A DNA stretch of 64,000 bases from Candidatus Ozemibacter sibiricus (GCA_003327425.1 QOQW01000021.1:56305-120304); one strand, 5' to 3'. Counted from the stretch's first letter, positions 18,351 through 27,357 are shown. Program-made: numbers and translations. The notes: generated by a model from the sequence alone, not told the origin.

Positions 18351-20474
18351 ATGGACCGCCCAGCCCCCGCCGCGCCCGTCCCCTCATCGGTCCCCTCCCT
18401 GGCCATCACGATTCTATGTTGGCTCTGGAGCCTGGCGGTCATGGTGGCCTACCTGCGTCAACACCCGCTCACCTTTCCCGAACTGGCTTGGTGGCCAGCC
18501 GATTGGACGCGAGTCATGGCTTGCCTGCCCGGCCCTGCCTTCCTGGCGCTGGCTACGATGGCTGGCTTGGGGCTACTGCTGCTCCTGGGCGCACGCCTCT
18601 CGTCCGCCGCTTGTTTGCTCGGGAGCCTGCCCCTCGGATTGGTCCTGGCATCCTTGTTGGCCCTGGGTGTGGGTTTGACGGTAGGCGTCACGAGGACCGG
18701 GGCCGCCACTTGGATAGGACTCTTGGTCTTGCCCGCTCTGGCTGGAATACCCAGCGCCCCCGCCCTTGTCGCACGAATGACACGACATCCGTTGTGGCGA
18801 CATCCCCTGGTTGGGGCCGCCCTTCTTCTGTTGGCGATGATCGGAGGCACGACAGCCCTTGGCCTGCTGGCGCCTGTCACTTCTTACGACGATCAGGTCT
18901 ACCATCTGACCATACCCCGTCGGTATGTACAAGCTGGCACCATCGTCCCCTTGCCCGAACTGCCGCCTTCCCATCGTCCGCAAGGACTCCATGTGGTCTA
19001 TGCCATGCTGATGGCTGGGGGAGCGGGAGAGCAGGCGATACGAACGTTCTCGTGGGCCTTTGGACTGATAACCGCCTTGTCTCTGCTCGGTGCCTTGGGA
19101 CGGCGGTGGGGCGCCTGGCCAGGAGTCGTCGCCGCCCTCGCGTTCTACACGCATCCCCAGGTGGCATGGCTGTCGACCACGGCCTATGTCGACCTCCCGA
19201 TCGCCTGGTTGCTGGTCACCGGACTGCTTTTGGCCATCGAAGCGTGGTTTGATGCCCAGCGCGCCGCATGGGTAGGACTGATGGCCACGGCGGCCTTCCT
19301 GCCCGCCGTCAAACTTTCAGGAGTGGTCCTGAGCTTTTTCCTGGCGATGGCCGGCTGGGTCGTCTGGACGCGGCCAAGGATCTTTCGATCTTTCTCAGAG
19401 CTGCGCCATTCGCATCAGGCGAGTGGCGTCCCGGTTCCTTGGCCTGGGGTCGTCGCCTTCCTGGGAGCGATGCTGTTGGTGGCAGGCCCCTGGTATTTCA
19501 TCAATTGGCTGCGGACGGGCAATCCAATCTACCCGCATCTAGGCTTCCTGTTCTCCACGGCAGGCTGCGAACCCCCCACCGTTTCCGCCTTCCAAGCCGA
19601 GTTCGGCGGCGTCTTCCCGTATTACTACGACCCTGACATTCTGCTCCATCGTTTCGGGATGGGGCGTGACGTGTGGGCCCTCCTTTGGTTGCCTTGGAAT
19701 GTCACCATCCATGGACATATTCATGATCAAGCCACCTCGCTCATGCACTTCGACGGTCAGATCAGCTTCCTGCCACTCGCCTTCTTGCCTCATCTCTTCC
19801 GGGACTTTTTCCGTTGCGCCTGGCCAGCCAGGGGTGTCTACCTGCTGGCGAGCTTTCTGTTCGTTCTCTGGGGGGCTGGCTCCCACCAGATTCGATTCTT
19901 GCTGCCTACGTTAGCCGTAGTGGCCCTGACGGCCGGACTCTGGGCTCGGCGGTTGGCCAAAGAACGGCTGCCAATGGGTTTCTCGCTCCTGGTGGCCGGG
20001 CTGGTGGCGACCTCCTTCGCGGCCGAACGATCGGCCCGAGTCGCCCCCTTGGTGGGTGGGCAGCAAGACCATGCCTCTTTCTTGAGCCAAGCCTTGCCGT
20101 TCTACCCGGCCTACCAGTTCATCAATCAATCACCGACTCTTCAAGGAAAGGTGCTTCCACTCTTCGAAGAACGAGTGTACTACCTCGAGAAGCCTTTCCA
20201 GTGGATGGAATTGGTCCCCTACCCCTTTCTGTCGGCTTGCCTGGCTGCCAACCACCCCAAACAAGTTTCCAATTACCTTCACCGGCTGGGAATTGACACC
20301 TTGTATATTTCCAAATTTGCCTTCCGGTCCCTGCCAGACTTCTTCGATCACCCGGGGTACCGAGAAACCCTTCGTCGGTTCTTTGCCGAAGAGGTCGAGC
20401 AGGTGTACGAAGATGCGAAAGGTACGGTGTTCCGATGGAGACCGCCGGACCAACCCCTCCCCGGATCACCTTAA
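18351..20474 (+). CDS. Membrane glycosyltransferase, GT39/ArnT-like
   Basis: This 707-residue integral membrane protein has a dozen or so hydrophobic segments, mostly before residue 580. The first periplasmic loop after an early helix contains SYDDQVYHLTIPRRY, the Asp-rich motif expected of GT-C enzymes that use polyprenyl-phosphate sugars. YVDLPIAWLLVTGLLLA is the following transmembrane region. The soluble tail ends at 20474. The ATG at 18351 is chosen over one at 18318 because the latter lies inside the methyltransferase gene; AGGA precedes it. The 3' end overlaps the convergent O-antigen-ligase-like gene by 4 bp. A generic glycosyltransferase-87-type identity is also possible. Confidence 0.75.
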   Translation: MDRPAPAAPVPSSVPSLAITILCWLWSLAVMVAYLRQHPLTFPELAWWPADWTRVMACLPGPAFLALATMAGLGLLLLLGARLSSAACLLGSLPLGLVLASLLALGVGLTVGVTRTGAATWIGLLVLPALAGIPSAPALVARMTRHPLWRHPLVGAALLLLAMIGGTTALGLLAPVTSYDDQVYHLTIPRRYVQAGTIVPLPELPPSHRPQGLHVVYAMLMAGGAGEQAIRTFSWAFGLITALSLLGALGRRWGAWPGVVAALAFYTHPQVAWLSTTAYVDLPIAWLLVTGLLLAIEAWFDAQRAAWVGLMATAAFLPAVKLSGVVLSFFLAMAGWVVWTRPRIFRSFSELRHSHQASGVPVPWPGVVAFLGAMLLVAGPWYFINWLRTGNPIYPHLGFLFSTAGCEPPTVSAFQAEFGGVFPYYYDPDILLHRFGMGRDVWALLWLPWNVTIHGHIHDQATSLMHFDGQISFLPLAFLPHLFRDFFRCAWPARGVYLLASFLFVLWGAGSHQIRFLLPTLAVVALTAGLWARRLAKERLPMGFSLLVAGLVATSFAAERSARVAPLVGGQQDHASFLSQALPFYPAYQFINQSPTLQGKVLPLFEERVYYLEKPFQWMELVPYPFLSACLAANHPKQVSNYLHRLGIDTLYISKFAFRSLPDFFDHPGYRETLRRFFAEEVEQVYEDAKGTVFRWRPPDQPLPGSP

Positions 20475-23239
20475 CCCTTGATTTTCCGCTGGAGACGATC
20501 CGCCAGGGCATTCCATTGCTCACGATGGTAAGCAGGCGCCAGGGAATCGAATCGGCGCAAGGCCCGCTCGAAAAAGAGCGTCCATTGATCGCCCACCTGG
20601 GCCAGACCAAGCCGTGGCCCAGCTGGGAATCCTGGTTCCAGTCGGGCGGCGGGCAAGGCGCTGAGCGCTTCCTGCCAGGTGGCCCGCGCTTCTGGCATGG
20701 AGCCCGCCGCGGCCAGGGCATCACCATAGCGTTCCAGGAGCCAGGGATTGCCAGGATCCATGGGCAAAAGGCGGGCGGCCAGGCGAGCAGCCTCCATTGG
20801 CTCTTTGCGGGCGATCAACGCCCGGGAGAGCAAAAAGGGGCTCTCGAGATCTTCGTCATTTTTGTTGCGATAGTTCCAGATTGCGGCCAGGCGTCGAGCG
20901 GCCGAGGTGATGAGGTCGAATCGGTCGTACCGGTCGGCCGCCCAGAGGCAGGCGAGAAGACGGCTGACTCCGTATTCTGGCCAATCTCTGGCACACGCGG
21001 CGAGCGTCGCCTCGGGAGAAGCCAGGCCAGCCGCCGTAAGCCGCAATCCCAGGGCATATTCCCGCATCCAATGAGGCATGCCCGGAAGGAGCCACGAATC
21101 GAGGCAGGCGGGATCGATACGTTCGCCTCCCCGAAGAAGGGAATCTGTCACAGTCAGGGCCGGGAGAAGAGCGAAAACGTCAGACGGAGGGGTGGCCAGC
21201 AAGCCATTCTTCACCATCGTCCGAAAGGCCGGCCCCCGCACCGGATGGTCGAGGAGGAGAGGGCCACCCCAAGGAATTCGTTGACAAGCCTGCCAGGCCG
21301 CCGAGGCCGGATCCCGACCCTGAGCGTCTTCTGACAAAGCGAGCAGGCCCCACCGAATGCCGTAAACATCGCGAGGTTCCAGGGCAAGGGAACGGCGGAA
21401 GTGGCTCGCGGCTTCCTCTGGAGAGCCAGCCAGCAGGGCGAGCCGGCCTTCCAGGTAGGCGAGCAGGTAATAATCCGGCCATTGGCAGCGGAGATCAGCG
21501 ACGATGGCACGGTCTTTCGGAGTCGGGGTCACGCCAGCCGACCAGGCGAACAACAGCCGCAGGAGGCGGCCTTCGATCCGCCAGGGAGCGAGGCGGTTGG
21601 CCTGGTCGAACACCTCGCTCCAATTCTTGTTCCGAGCGGAATAGGCCGCGATGGCCTCTTGGGTAAGCCGATGAGCGTCAGGCAGGAACGCGAGTCCCAC
21701 CCCCGCGAGCAGGCCGAGGGCCAGCCCGACTCCGCGCCAGGAACCACGCGGCCGCCCTGCATAGGCAGGTCGAGAGGGCGAATTGTCCGGGAGATACAGG
21801 AGGAGAAGGCCAAGAGCGAGCTGGCCCGGGGTAAACCACACGAAATCTGCCAGGCCGGCGACATTGAGAGCGAGCAAGGGAATCCACAGGGTTTCCCCTG
21901 CCTCTGCCGCACGACGGTAGCGAGCGATCAACAGATACCCCAGCATGACCACCAGGGGAACTCCTCCCCACAGAAGGGCTTCCAGGAAGAGGTGGTGGGT
22001 GTGGGGATAGTTCCAATCGTACACCCACAGGGCGCGGTCCAAGGGAATGGTTTGCGGGAGAAAGGCATAGGCAAAAATGCCTTTTCCAGTCCAGAGGCTG
22101 GCCGAGACAGCCTGCCAAGCAGATGCCCAGATGTACCATCGTTCATTATGGGTCCACTCCATCCAGGAGGCCTCTTGCAGAATACGGAGCGCCACGAACC
22201 CTCCGGCCATCCCGCCAAGCGGGATCAACCACCGCCAGCGACCGGCAGCGATGACCACACCGACCAGCAGCGCCAGAAGCATGAGGCCGAGCATGATCCG
22301 TGAACCAGCTCCGAACAGCATCAGAGCATAGACCCCCAGGCCAAAACCACGCATCACCCGGCGCCCCTCCGCAGGAATCCAGCAGAGAGAACCGGGAACC
22401 GCCAGGATCAGACACATGGCCAGCGACCAGGCGCCGAACAGGTTCGGATGAAGGCCGCCAGCGAAAAACCGCTTTCGCCAGAGGACAGCCAGGTCGGAGG
22501 CATCCGCCAAGCCCATTCCCAGGGCGATCAGGCAGATGGGCAGACCACTGATGGCGAGGGCTTCGACGGCATCCCGGGCCGAAAGGTCGAAGGCACCTAG
22601 GCGGATACAAAAGGTCAGGAGAAGAGAAGCTGTGAGGATGTACCGGCCGGTCAGGACGCTGGCGGGGCCTGTTCGATGCCAATGCAGGAGCCAGATAGCA
22701 GCCAGGAAGAAGCCGTATGCCATCTTGCCTGGCGGTTGAGGTGCAGAGAGTGATTCGATGCGCGGAAGGAAGAGCGTGCGGAGGATCCAGGAGAGGAGCA
22801 GCAGGTCGAGGGCGCTGGTTTCCCAACCTATGGTCATCCCCATTCCGATAGGTTTGACCATCCCCGCATCCATGGTCAGAGAGGCATGCGCGATGACCAG
22901 GAGAGCGCGCGAGCCCTCCTTGTTCACCATGGTCAGCAGAAAGGCCACGATGACCCACGATAGAATCACCAGGTGGGGAAATCCTCCCAGCGAGGACAGG
23001 GCATCATAGTGCAATCGCCGGGAAAGGAGCATCCACAGCAGCCCATCCTGCCAGGGCAGGCCCCGTCTCCATGCTCCTGCGACGGCTCCCAGAACGACGA
23101 GCAGGTCGACCAAGGCGTGGCCTGAGATGGTATAGCCTGCTTCGCGACTGACGGTCCACCAGAGAACCCCAATCGCAAGCATGGCCCACCGGCGCAGTCG
23201 TTCGCCAAAAGAAAGAGGGGCTGGCGGTGGCCCGGCCAT
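20471..23239 (-). CDS. O-antigen ligase / polymerase family protein with TPR-like C-terminus
   Basis: The N-terminal half holds about 12 hydrophobic segments. YPHTHHLFLEALLWGGVPLVV matches the Wzy_C/O-antigen ligase periplasmic loop, where an HxH-x(2)-L-E pattern precedes a Gly-rich helix. The C-terminal 400 residues are soluble and helical, with TPR spacing such as LLAGSPEEAASHFRRSLALEPRD. It probably joins or polymerises lipid-linked glycan made by the neighbouring genes. The frame continues upstream to 23353. I prefer the ATG at 23237-23239 (922 residues), which leads directly into the first amphipathic and membrane region, but no start has a good ribosome site. Confidence 0.8.
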   Translation of the reverse strand: MAGPPPAPLSFGERLRRWAMLAIGVLWWTVSREAGYTISGHALVDLLVVLGAVAGAWRRGLPWQDGLLWMLLSRRLHYDALSSLGGFPHLVILSWVIVAFLLTMVNKEGSRALLVIAHASLTMDAGMVKPIGMGMTIGWETSALDLLLLSWILRTLFLPRIESLSAPQPPGKMAYGFFLAAIWLLHWHRTGPASVLTGRYILTASLLLTFCIRLGAFDLSARDAVEALAISGLPICLIALGMGLADASDLAVLWRKRFFAGGLHPNLFGAWSLAMCLILAVPGSLCWIPAEGRRVMRGFGLGVYALMLFGAGSRIMLGLMLLALLVGVVIAAGRWRWLIPLGGMAGGFVALRILQEASWMEWTHNERWYIWASAWQAVSASLWTGKGIFAYAFLPQTIPLDRALWVYDWNYPHTHHLFLEALLWGGVPLVVMLGYLLIARYRRAAEAGETLWIPLLALNVAGLADFVWFTPGQLALGLLLLYLPDNSPSRPAYAGRPRGSWRGVGLALGLLAGVGLAFLPDAHRLTQEAIAAYSARNKNWSEVFDQANRLAPWRIEGRLLRLLFAWSAGVTPTPKDRAIVADLRCQWPDYYLLAYLEGRLALLAGSPEEAASHFRRSLALEPRDVYGIRWGLLALSEDAQGRDPASAAWQACQRIPWGGPLLLDHPVRGPAFRTMVKNGLLATPPSDVFALLPALTVTDSLLRGGERIDPACLDSWLLPGMPHWMREYALGLRLTAAGLASPEATLAACARDWPEYGVSRLLACLWAADRYDRFDLITSAARRLAAIWNYRNKNDEDLESPFLLSRALIARKEPMEAARLAARLLPMDPGNPWLLERYGDALAAAGSMPEARATWQEALSALPAARLEPGFPAGPRLGLAQVGDQWTLFFERALRRFDSLAPAYHREQWNALADRLQRKIKG

Positions 23240-23602
23240 CTGATCAAACCGATGATTCCGCACCAAAATGGGAGAATGCCCTATAAGAATCATCCGAAGC
23301 TGGACGTGCGCAAAGCATACACCGAATTTCGCCGGAAGGACATCTTGACGCAAGCTGGCGGGTATGGTGGAGTTTTTTCTGATGATCCAGGGAGTTGGCT
23401 GGCCTGAACCATCGGTCTGGAAGGGAATGTCGGGGGCTGTCGATTTCGGACCTCTCTTCCAGGCGTTCGCGCCGGCAGGTCAGCGATCGCCCTCCGCCTT
23501 TCCGAAGACTGAAGGTGGACCTGGCAATGGAGCAGCCGGGGTTCTCTCCACGCGTCGGTCCATCGAAACGCGGGCCGCGGCCGCTGCTCGAAAGGCGGGG
23601 TG

Positions 23603-24382
23603 ATGGACCTCGAACTGCGTGGCACGACGGCTTTCGTGGCAGGGTCCAGCCGAGGAATCGGACTGGCCATCGCTCGCGCCTTCTTGCAGGAAGGAGCCTC
23701 GGTGGTGCTCACCGGACGCCAGGAAGATACTCTCTCGGAGGCGGCAGACCGCTTGGCCCTGGAGTTTCCCGACCGCGACATTCTTCCCCTGGCCGGGAAT
23801 CTGATCGAACCGGAATTGGCCAGAGCGCGCTGGGCCACAGCCTGGAAGCGGTTCGGCGCCATCGACACCCTAGTCGCCAACGTCGGAACCGAGAATCTGC
23901 GCAACGTCCCCGACCCCAATCCCGAGGACTGGGCCCTGGCTTTGGCTCTGAATCTGCACGCCAGCATGAACATCGTCCGCCCCGCCCTCGCGAGCATGAC
24001 CGAGCGCGGGTCGGGATCGATCATCTTCATCTCGTCAATCGCTGGCCTGGAAGCCCTGGACGCCCCGATGACCTACGGGGCGGCGAAAGCCGCCTTGGGC
24101 AGTGCCGCCAAAGCGCTATCGCGCCTGGTCGGCGCCAAGGGGGTGCGGGTCAACGTCGTGGCTCCCGGCAACATTTTCCACAAGGACGGACTCTGGGATC
24201 GCAAACGCACTGAGAACCCGGAAGCGGTGGCCCGGATGCTGGAAACCGAAGTGCCGCTGCGCCGGTTCGGCACCCCGGAGGAGGTGGCCGACGCGGTGTT
24301 GTTTCTTGCATCTCGACGGGCTTCGTTCATCACCGGAGCTTGCCTGGTCGTCGACGGGGGCCAGACCCGTTCCTCCTTCTAG
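23603..24382 (+). CDS. SDR-family oxidoreductase (3-oxoacyl-ACP reductase-like)
   Basis: This classical short-chain dehydrogenase has 259 residues. The cofactor motif is AGSSRGIGLAIA, TGRQED follows strand 2, and VANVG stands in for NNAG. The catalytic Ser is in FISSIAG and the catalytic pair is TYGAAKAAL (Tyr and Lys). The C-terminal PLRRFGTPEEVADAVLFLAS and VVDGGQTRSSF are characteristic. The Arg in TGRQED suggests a preference for NADP(H). The ATG at 23603 has AAGG 7 bases upstream. The substrate is unknown; there are no fatty-acid genes nearby. Confidence 0.9.
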   Translation: MDLELRGTTAFVAGSSRGIGLAIARAFLQEGASVVLTGRQEDTLSEAADRLALEFPDRDILPLAGNLIEPELARARWATAWKRFGAIDTLVANVGTENLRNVPDPNPEDWALALALNLHASMNIVRPALASMTERGSGSIIFISSIAGLEALDAPMTYGAAKAALGSAAKALSRLVGAKGVRVNVVAPGNIFHKDGLWDRKRTENPEAVARMLETEVPLRRFGTPEEVADAVLFLASRRASFITGACLVVDGGQTRSSF

Positions 24383-24517
24383 TAGCAGCGCCCGATGGGC
24401 AGAGCCGGCAGACATGGGTGCCATTCCAGTGACCCAAGGAATTGTTTCGATCTGATCAGCCAGAGGATTCTCCGTCAAGGTAACGCCGACGGCCATTCCC
24501 GAGAAGCTCGCCAACTC

Positions 24518-24546
24518 TTGACGGGAACCCGAAACTGTGGTAGGAT
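24518..24546 (+). promoter_or_regulatory. Promoter of the rplU-prp-rpmA operon
   Basis: TTGACG (24518-24523), a 17-bp spacer and TAGGAT (24541-24546). The predicted start near 24553 gives a leader of about 27 bases, too short for a structured L21 leader. Confidence 0.7.
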
Positions 24547-24579
24547 GAAGGTCTCTTCTATATTTTCAGGGGGTAACCT

Positions 24580-24891
24580 ATGTTTGCAGTCATCGAATTG
24601 GGTGGAAAACAGTTCCCCGTCCAGCCGGGCACCCGCCTCCAGTGCGAAAAACTCGACCTGGATCCGAATGCCCCCTTCACCGTCGAGAAGGTCCTGATGG
24701 TGAAGAACGGCGAGAAAGTGAAGGTCGGGCAACCGTACCTGAAGGGGGTCGAGGTGCGCGCCAAGGTCGTGGGGCATGCCCGCGGCAAGAAGATCATCGG
24801 CCTGAAGTACAAGAACAAGGTCAACTACCGCCGCAAATACGGGCACCGGCAGACCTACACCACCGTCCAGATCGATTCCATCACCGGCTGA
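24580..24891 (+). CDS. rplU: 50S ribosomal protein L21
   Basis: The 103-residue protein begins MFAVIELGGKQFPVQPG and ends YGHRQTYTTVQIDSITG, both textbook L21 segments, with GHARGKKIIGLKYKNKVNYRRK between. AGGGGG precedes the ATG. It is the first gene of the usual rplU-prp-rpmA trio. Confidence 0.97.
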   Translation: MFAVIELGGKQFPVQPGTRLQCEKLDLDPNAPFTVEKVLMVKNGEKVKVGQPYLKGVEVRAKVVGHARGKKIIGLKYKNKVNYRRKYGHRQTYTTVQIDSITG

Positions 24892-24895
24892 CGGG

Positions 24896-25210
24896 ATGGT
24901 GGAGGTCTTCTTCCCTCGCCCGGTCGGCACGCGCCTCCGCCTCAAGGTCACGGGGCATGCGAGGGCCGACACCAAAGGGAAGGATCCGGTCTGCGCCGCC
25001 GTGTCGGCCCTGGTGCAGATTTTCCTCGGCGGCATGGAGCGAGAGGTGCAGGCCACCGTGGAGGGCATCTTCGAAGAAGGCCTCTGCGACGTGCAGGTCG
25101 CGGTGAAGCCGAGCCGCCAGGCAGAGTTCACCGCCATCTCGCGGGTGTTCCGGTTCGGGTTCGAGAAACTGGCACAAGACTATCCGAGTCACATCCGCAT
25201 CGTGAATTGA
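24896..25210 (+). CDS. prp: Ribosomal-processing cysteine protease Prp
   Basis: This 104-residue protein belongs to the YsxB/DUF464 family. The catalytic dyad sits in [20 protein letters not shown]: His21 in TGHA and Cys33 in VCAAVSAL, both in expected positions. In Firmicutes Prp removes an N-terminal extension from ribosomal protein L27. Here the neighbouring L27 has no such extension, so either the substrate differs or the function is residual. It starts 4 bp after the rplU stop and ends 22 bp before rpmA. Confidence 0.9.
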   Translation: MVEVFFPRPVGTRLRLKVTGHARADTKGKDPVCAAVSALVQIFLGGMEREVQATVEGIFEEGLCDVQVAVKPSRQAEFTAISRVFRFGFEKLAQDYPSHIRIVN

Positions 25211-25232
25211 CGAGCGAAAGGGGTACCGAGTC

Positions 25233-25499
25233 ATGGCACACAAGAAAGGTCAGGGTTCATCCACCAACGGTCGCGACAGCAATCCGCAAAACCTTGGTGT
25301 CAAGCGGTTCGATGGGCAGATCGTCAAGGCGGGCAACATCATCGTCCGCCAGCGCGGCACGCCGATCAACCCAGGCAAGAACGTCGGCATCGGCAAGGAC
25401 GACACGCTGTTCGCGCTGGCCGACGGCAAAGTGAAGTTCGCCCGCCGGAAGAACCGGCATTGGGTCGACATTCTGCCCGTGTCCGAGGCCCAGCACTGA
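25233..25499 (+). CDS. rpmA: 50S ribosomal protein L27
   Basis: The 88-residue protein begins [16 protein letters not shown], the short Gram-negative-type N-terminus that reaches the peptidyl-transferase centre. It contains [21 protein letters not shown] and [10 protein letters not shown]. There is no in-frame start upstream and the codons before the ATG do not encode an LQFFA-like cleavage motif. AAAGGGG precedes the start. The gene obgE that often follows is absent. Confidence 0.97.
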   Translation: MAHKKGQGSSTNGRDSNPQNLGVKRFDGQIVKAGNIIVRQRGTPINPGKNVGIGKDDTLFALADGKVKFARRKNRHWVDILPVSEAQH

Positions 25500-25508
25500 G
25501 CCTTCCCC

Positions 25509-25579
25509 GGAAGGGCCCAGCCGCCCTTCCGTTCTGGCAACCTACGCTGCTGCAGGAACCCCGCCCGACCGGCGGGGTT
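25509..25579 (+). terminator. Double hairpin terminator after rpmA
   Basis: The first stem is GGAAGGGC (25509-25516) with GCCCTTCC (25523-25530). The second is AACCCCGCC (25557-25565) with GGCGGGGTT (25571-25579), followed by a T-containing stretch. Together they plausibly end the ribosomal protein operon. Confidence 0.6.
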
Positions 25580-25797
25580 CTGTCATTCAAGAAATTCAGG
25601 GGGCTTCGGCTCTCTTCGGCACGACGACCGACAGCCGATTGGAGGGGCCGCGCCCCAGGGCCGCTGCCGGCGGGGCGCCCCTGCCTAGGGGCCGGTCGCC
25701 GTCGTCAATCTCATCAAAGTCACCCTACCCCCTTCGAAAACGGGGGCCTTTTGCCGATAGACCATATAGGATAGGATTCCACCCAAGGAGGTCTTCC

Positions 25798-25944
25798 ATG
25801 TCCGCTCAGGAATTGATGGCCCTCTACCGCATCAAGGCCCCCTCCTGCCCGTGCTGCAAACGGATCGTCAGCCGGTATGAGAAGACCCTCCGTCTTTCGC
25901 CAGAAGACCGGCGCCACCTGGAAGGCTGCCTGATGCAAGGCTGA
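25798..25944 (+). CDS. Small CxCC protein, 48 residues, function unknown
   Basis: The ATG at 25798 is preceded by a perfect AAGGAGG with 6-base spacing, stronger than for most genes here. The product carries SCPCCKRIVSRYEKT (Cys17, Cys19, Cys20) and a lone Cys44, and is otherwise charged and helical (LSPEDRRHLEGC). Four cysteines in 48 residues suggest metal binding or a redox role. The longer open frame upstream lacks a ribosome site. A strong terminator follows 19 bp after the stop. I do not recognise the family. Confidence 0.65.
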   Translation: MSAQELMALYRIKAPSCPCCKRIVSRYEKTLRLSPEDRRHLEGCLMQG

Positions 25945-25963
25945 ATCGTTTCGCTCCGATGAC

Positions 25964-25994
25964 GACAGGCGGGCCCACGAGGGGCCCGCCTGTC
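25964..25994. terminator. Bidirectional terminator between convergent genes
   Basis: A 12-bp perfect stem, GACAGGCGGGCC (25964-25975) with GGCCCGCCTGTC (25983-25994), encloses a 7-base loop. It lies between the stops of the 48-residue gene (+) and the Ala/Pro-repeat gene (-) and would serve both. Confidence 0.75.
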
Positions 25995-26024
25995 ACCTTT
26001 CAGGAAACGCTCGGGATGACGGTC

Positions 26025-26498
26025 TCAGTTTCCAGCCGGAGCGGGGGTGGCGGGAGCCGCTGGAGCGGCAGGGGCCGCCGGGGCAGCGGGAGCCGCAGGA
26101 GCGGCAGGAGCGGCAGGAGCGGCGGGAGCTGCCGCAGCACCTTCGGTGAAGGATTCAACCTTGATGGCCGCCATGGGGTATTTCGGCGGATTGGCGGGCA
26201 GCAGTTCGCCTTTCAGGGTGACGGTCTTGCCGTTGAGCCCTTCCAGCTTTTTCATGATGTTTTTGCCACCCTTCCCAGGGAGGACTTTGAACACTTCCGC
26301 GCCCACTTTCAAGGTGACGGTCGGGAATTTCTGCTTCCCTTCGGGAGGAGTCACCTCGATGACCCCTGTCTTCTCGACGGGCTCACCCTTGCTGAACTTG
26401 GGCTTCCCCCCCGCCTGGCCCTGGGCTTCGACCAGGGAGACGGCCGCGAACAAGACCACAACGGACAACAGGACAGCGAATAAAGAGGATCGGCGCAT
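26025..26498 (-). CDS. Exported protein with Ala-Ala-Pro repeat tail
   Basis: The product has 157 residues. A signal peptide is clear: RR, then a 15-residue hydrophobic core (LFAVLLSVVVLFAAV) and a likely cleavage after VEA-Q near residue 25. A beta-rich domain of about 90 residues follows, with alternating Val and Lys (GVIEVTPPEGK, VTLKVGAEVFKVL, GKTVTLKGELL), suggesting an OB-like or small-barrel fold. The C-terminal 35 residues are about nine AAP units. GGAGG lies 5 bases before the ATG. Function is unknown; a periplasmic Pro/Ala spacer or linker is plausible. Confidence 0.75.
   Translation of the reverse strand: MRRSSLFAVLLSVVVLFAAVSLVEAQGQAGGKPKFSKGEPVEKTGVIEVTPPEGKQKFPTVTLKVGAEVFKVLPGKGGKNIMKKLEGLNGKTVTLKGELLPANPPKYPMAAIKVESFTEGAAAAPAAPAAPAAPAAPAAPAAPAAPAAPATPAPAGN
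26046..26139 (-). repeat. Trinucleotide-unit tandem repeat coding for (Ala-Ala-Pro)n
   Basis: About nine imperfect 9-bp units (GGAGCxGCx on the plus strand) sit at the 3' end of the exported-protein gene. Unit number could vary between strains by slippage. Confidence 0.7.
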
Positions 26499-26519
26499 AC
26501 GTGCCTCCAGTGTGAGATA

Positions 26520-26573
26520 GCCGGCCCACCGGGCCGGCGCCTACGTTCTACTCCCCTGCCTGCCGCTTGTCAA
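26520..26573 (-). promoter_or_regulatory. Promoter plus 5'-UTR hairpin for the Ala/Pro-repeat gene
   Basis: Minus-strand TTGACA (26568-26573), a 17-bp spacer and TAGAAC (26545-26550). The predicted start near 26538 coincides with the outer base of a perfect 8-bp hairpin, GCCGGCCC/GGGCCGGC (26520-26538). A 5'-terminal stem of this kind usually protects an mRNA from decay. Confidence 0.65.
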
Positions 26574-26646
26574 CATTTTTGCTTCCCTTTTCCCGGCCGC
26601 TCCGAGCGTGGTAAAGTGAAGGAGATCTACCTGCGAGGAGGCTGTC

Positions 26647-27357
26647 ATGAGTTACCTTCGCTATCAGGATTCCAGCGCCGACGGCATTGGTTCTTCACCC
26701 GCCTCGATGGCCTCCCGAGTCGCCTGGTCGGGCATGAGCCAGGCGACCTTCTCGACGCACGTGCTGCCCTACTTCGGTATCGCCCTTTTCCTGACCGCTT
26801 GCGGCACCAGCGTCGGCAAGGTGCTGTCGCCGGCCTTCGTCCTGCCCGCCGCCCTCCTGAACCTGGGCCTCTACTTCGTGCTCCTGTGGAAGCGCCACGT
26901 CCCCGGCTTGAACGTCGCGCTTCTCTATGGGTATGCCTTCATCAACGGGTTGTTGATCGGGCCGTCCGTGGCCATGATCGGTAAAGCCTTTCCAGGGCTG
27001 GTGACCCAGGCCTTCATCCTGACCGCGGTGAGCTTCTTCGCCGTGGCGGCCTACGTCATCGCGAGCGGGAAGGATTGCTCCGGCCTGGCCCCCTTCCTGA
27101 TCGCCGGTCTGTTCGTGATCGTGATCGGAGGCATCATCAACCTGTTCACGGGCGGAGCCGGCCTGGGCCTCGGACTGGCAATCATCAGCGTGGTGGTCTT
27201 CCTCGCGTTCACGGCGTACGACATGTCGAACATCATGCACAAGTTCCGGGACGACGAGTACATCCTCGCCACGGTCGAACTCTACCTGGATTTTCTCAAC
27301 CTGTTCCTCGCCTTCCTGCGCATTCTCCTGCACCTGGCCGCTTCGCAGCGGCGCTAA
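26647..27357 (+). CDS. Bax inhibitor-1 / YccA family membrane protein
   Basis: This 236-residue protein has seven hydrophobic segments after a polar 30-residue N-terminus (the YetJ/YbhL/YccA group, UPF0005). The helix pattern GYAFINGLLIGP and the C-terminal FLAFTAYDMSNIMHKF, with its conserved Tyr-Asp, followed by ELYLDFLNLFLAFLRILL, match the family. YetJ-type members are pH-sensitive calcium leak channels. AGGAGG lies 5 bases before the ATG, and an extended -10 (TGGTAAAGT, ending 26617) is upstream. Confidence 0.9.
   Translation: MSYLRYQDSSADGIGSSPASMASRVAWSGMSQATFSTHVLPYFGIALFLTACGTSVGKVLSPAFVLPAALLNLGLYFVLLWKRHVPGLNVALLYGYAFINGLLIGPSVAMIGKAFPGLVTQAFILTAVSFFAVAAYVIASGKDCSGLAPFLIAGLFVIVIGGIINLFTGGAGLGLGLAIISVVVFLAFTAYDMSNIMHKFRDDEYILATVELYLDFLNLFLAFLRILLHLAASQRR

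Noticed and set aside
23364..23603. Plus-strand ORF of 79 residues ending on the SDR start
   Set aside because: No ribosome site, no motif, low-complexity tail. The overlap with the SDR start is probably chance.
23290..24030. Minus-strand ORF of 246 residues across the SDR gene
   Set aside because: Lies antisense to a clearly conserved SDR; GC-rich genomes produce such frames.
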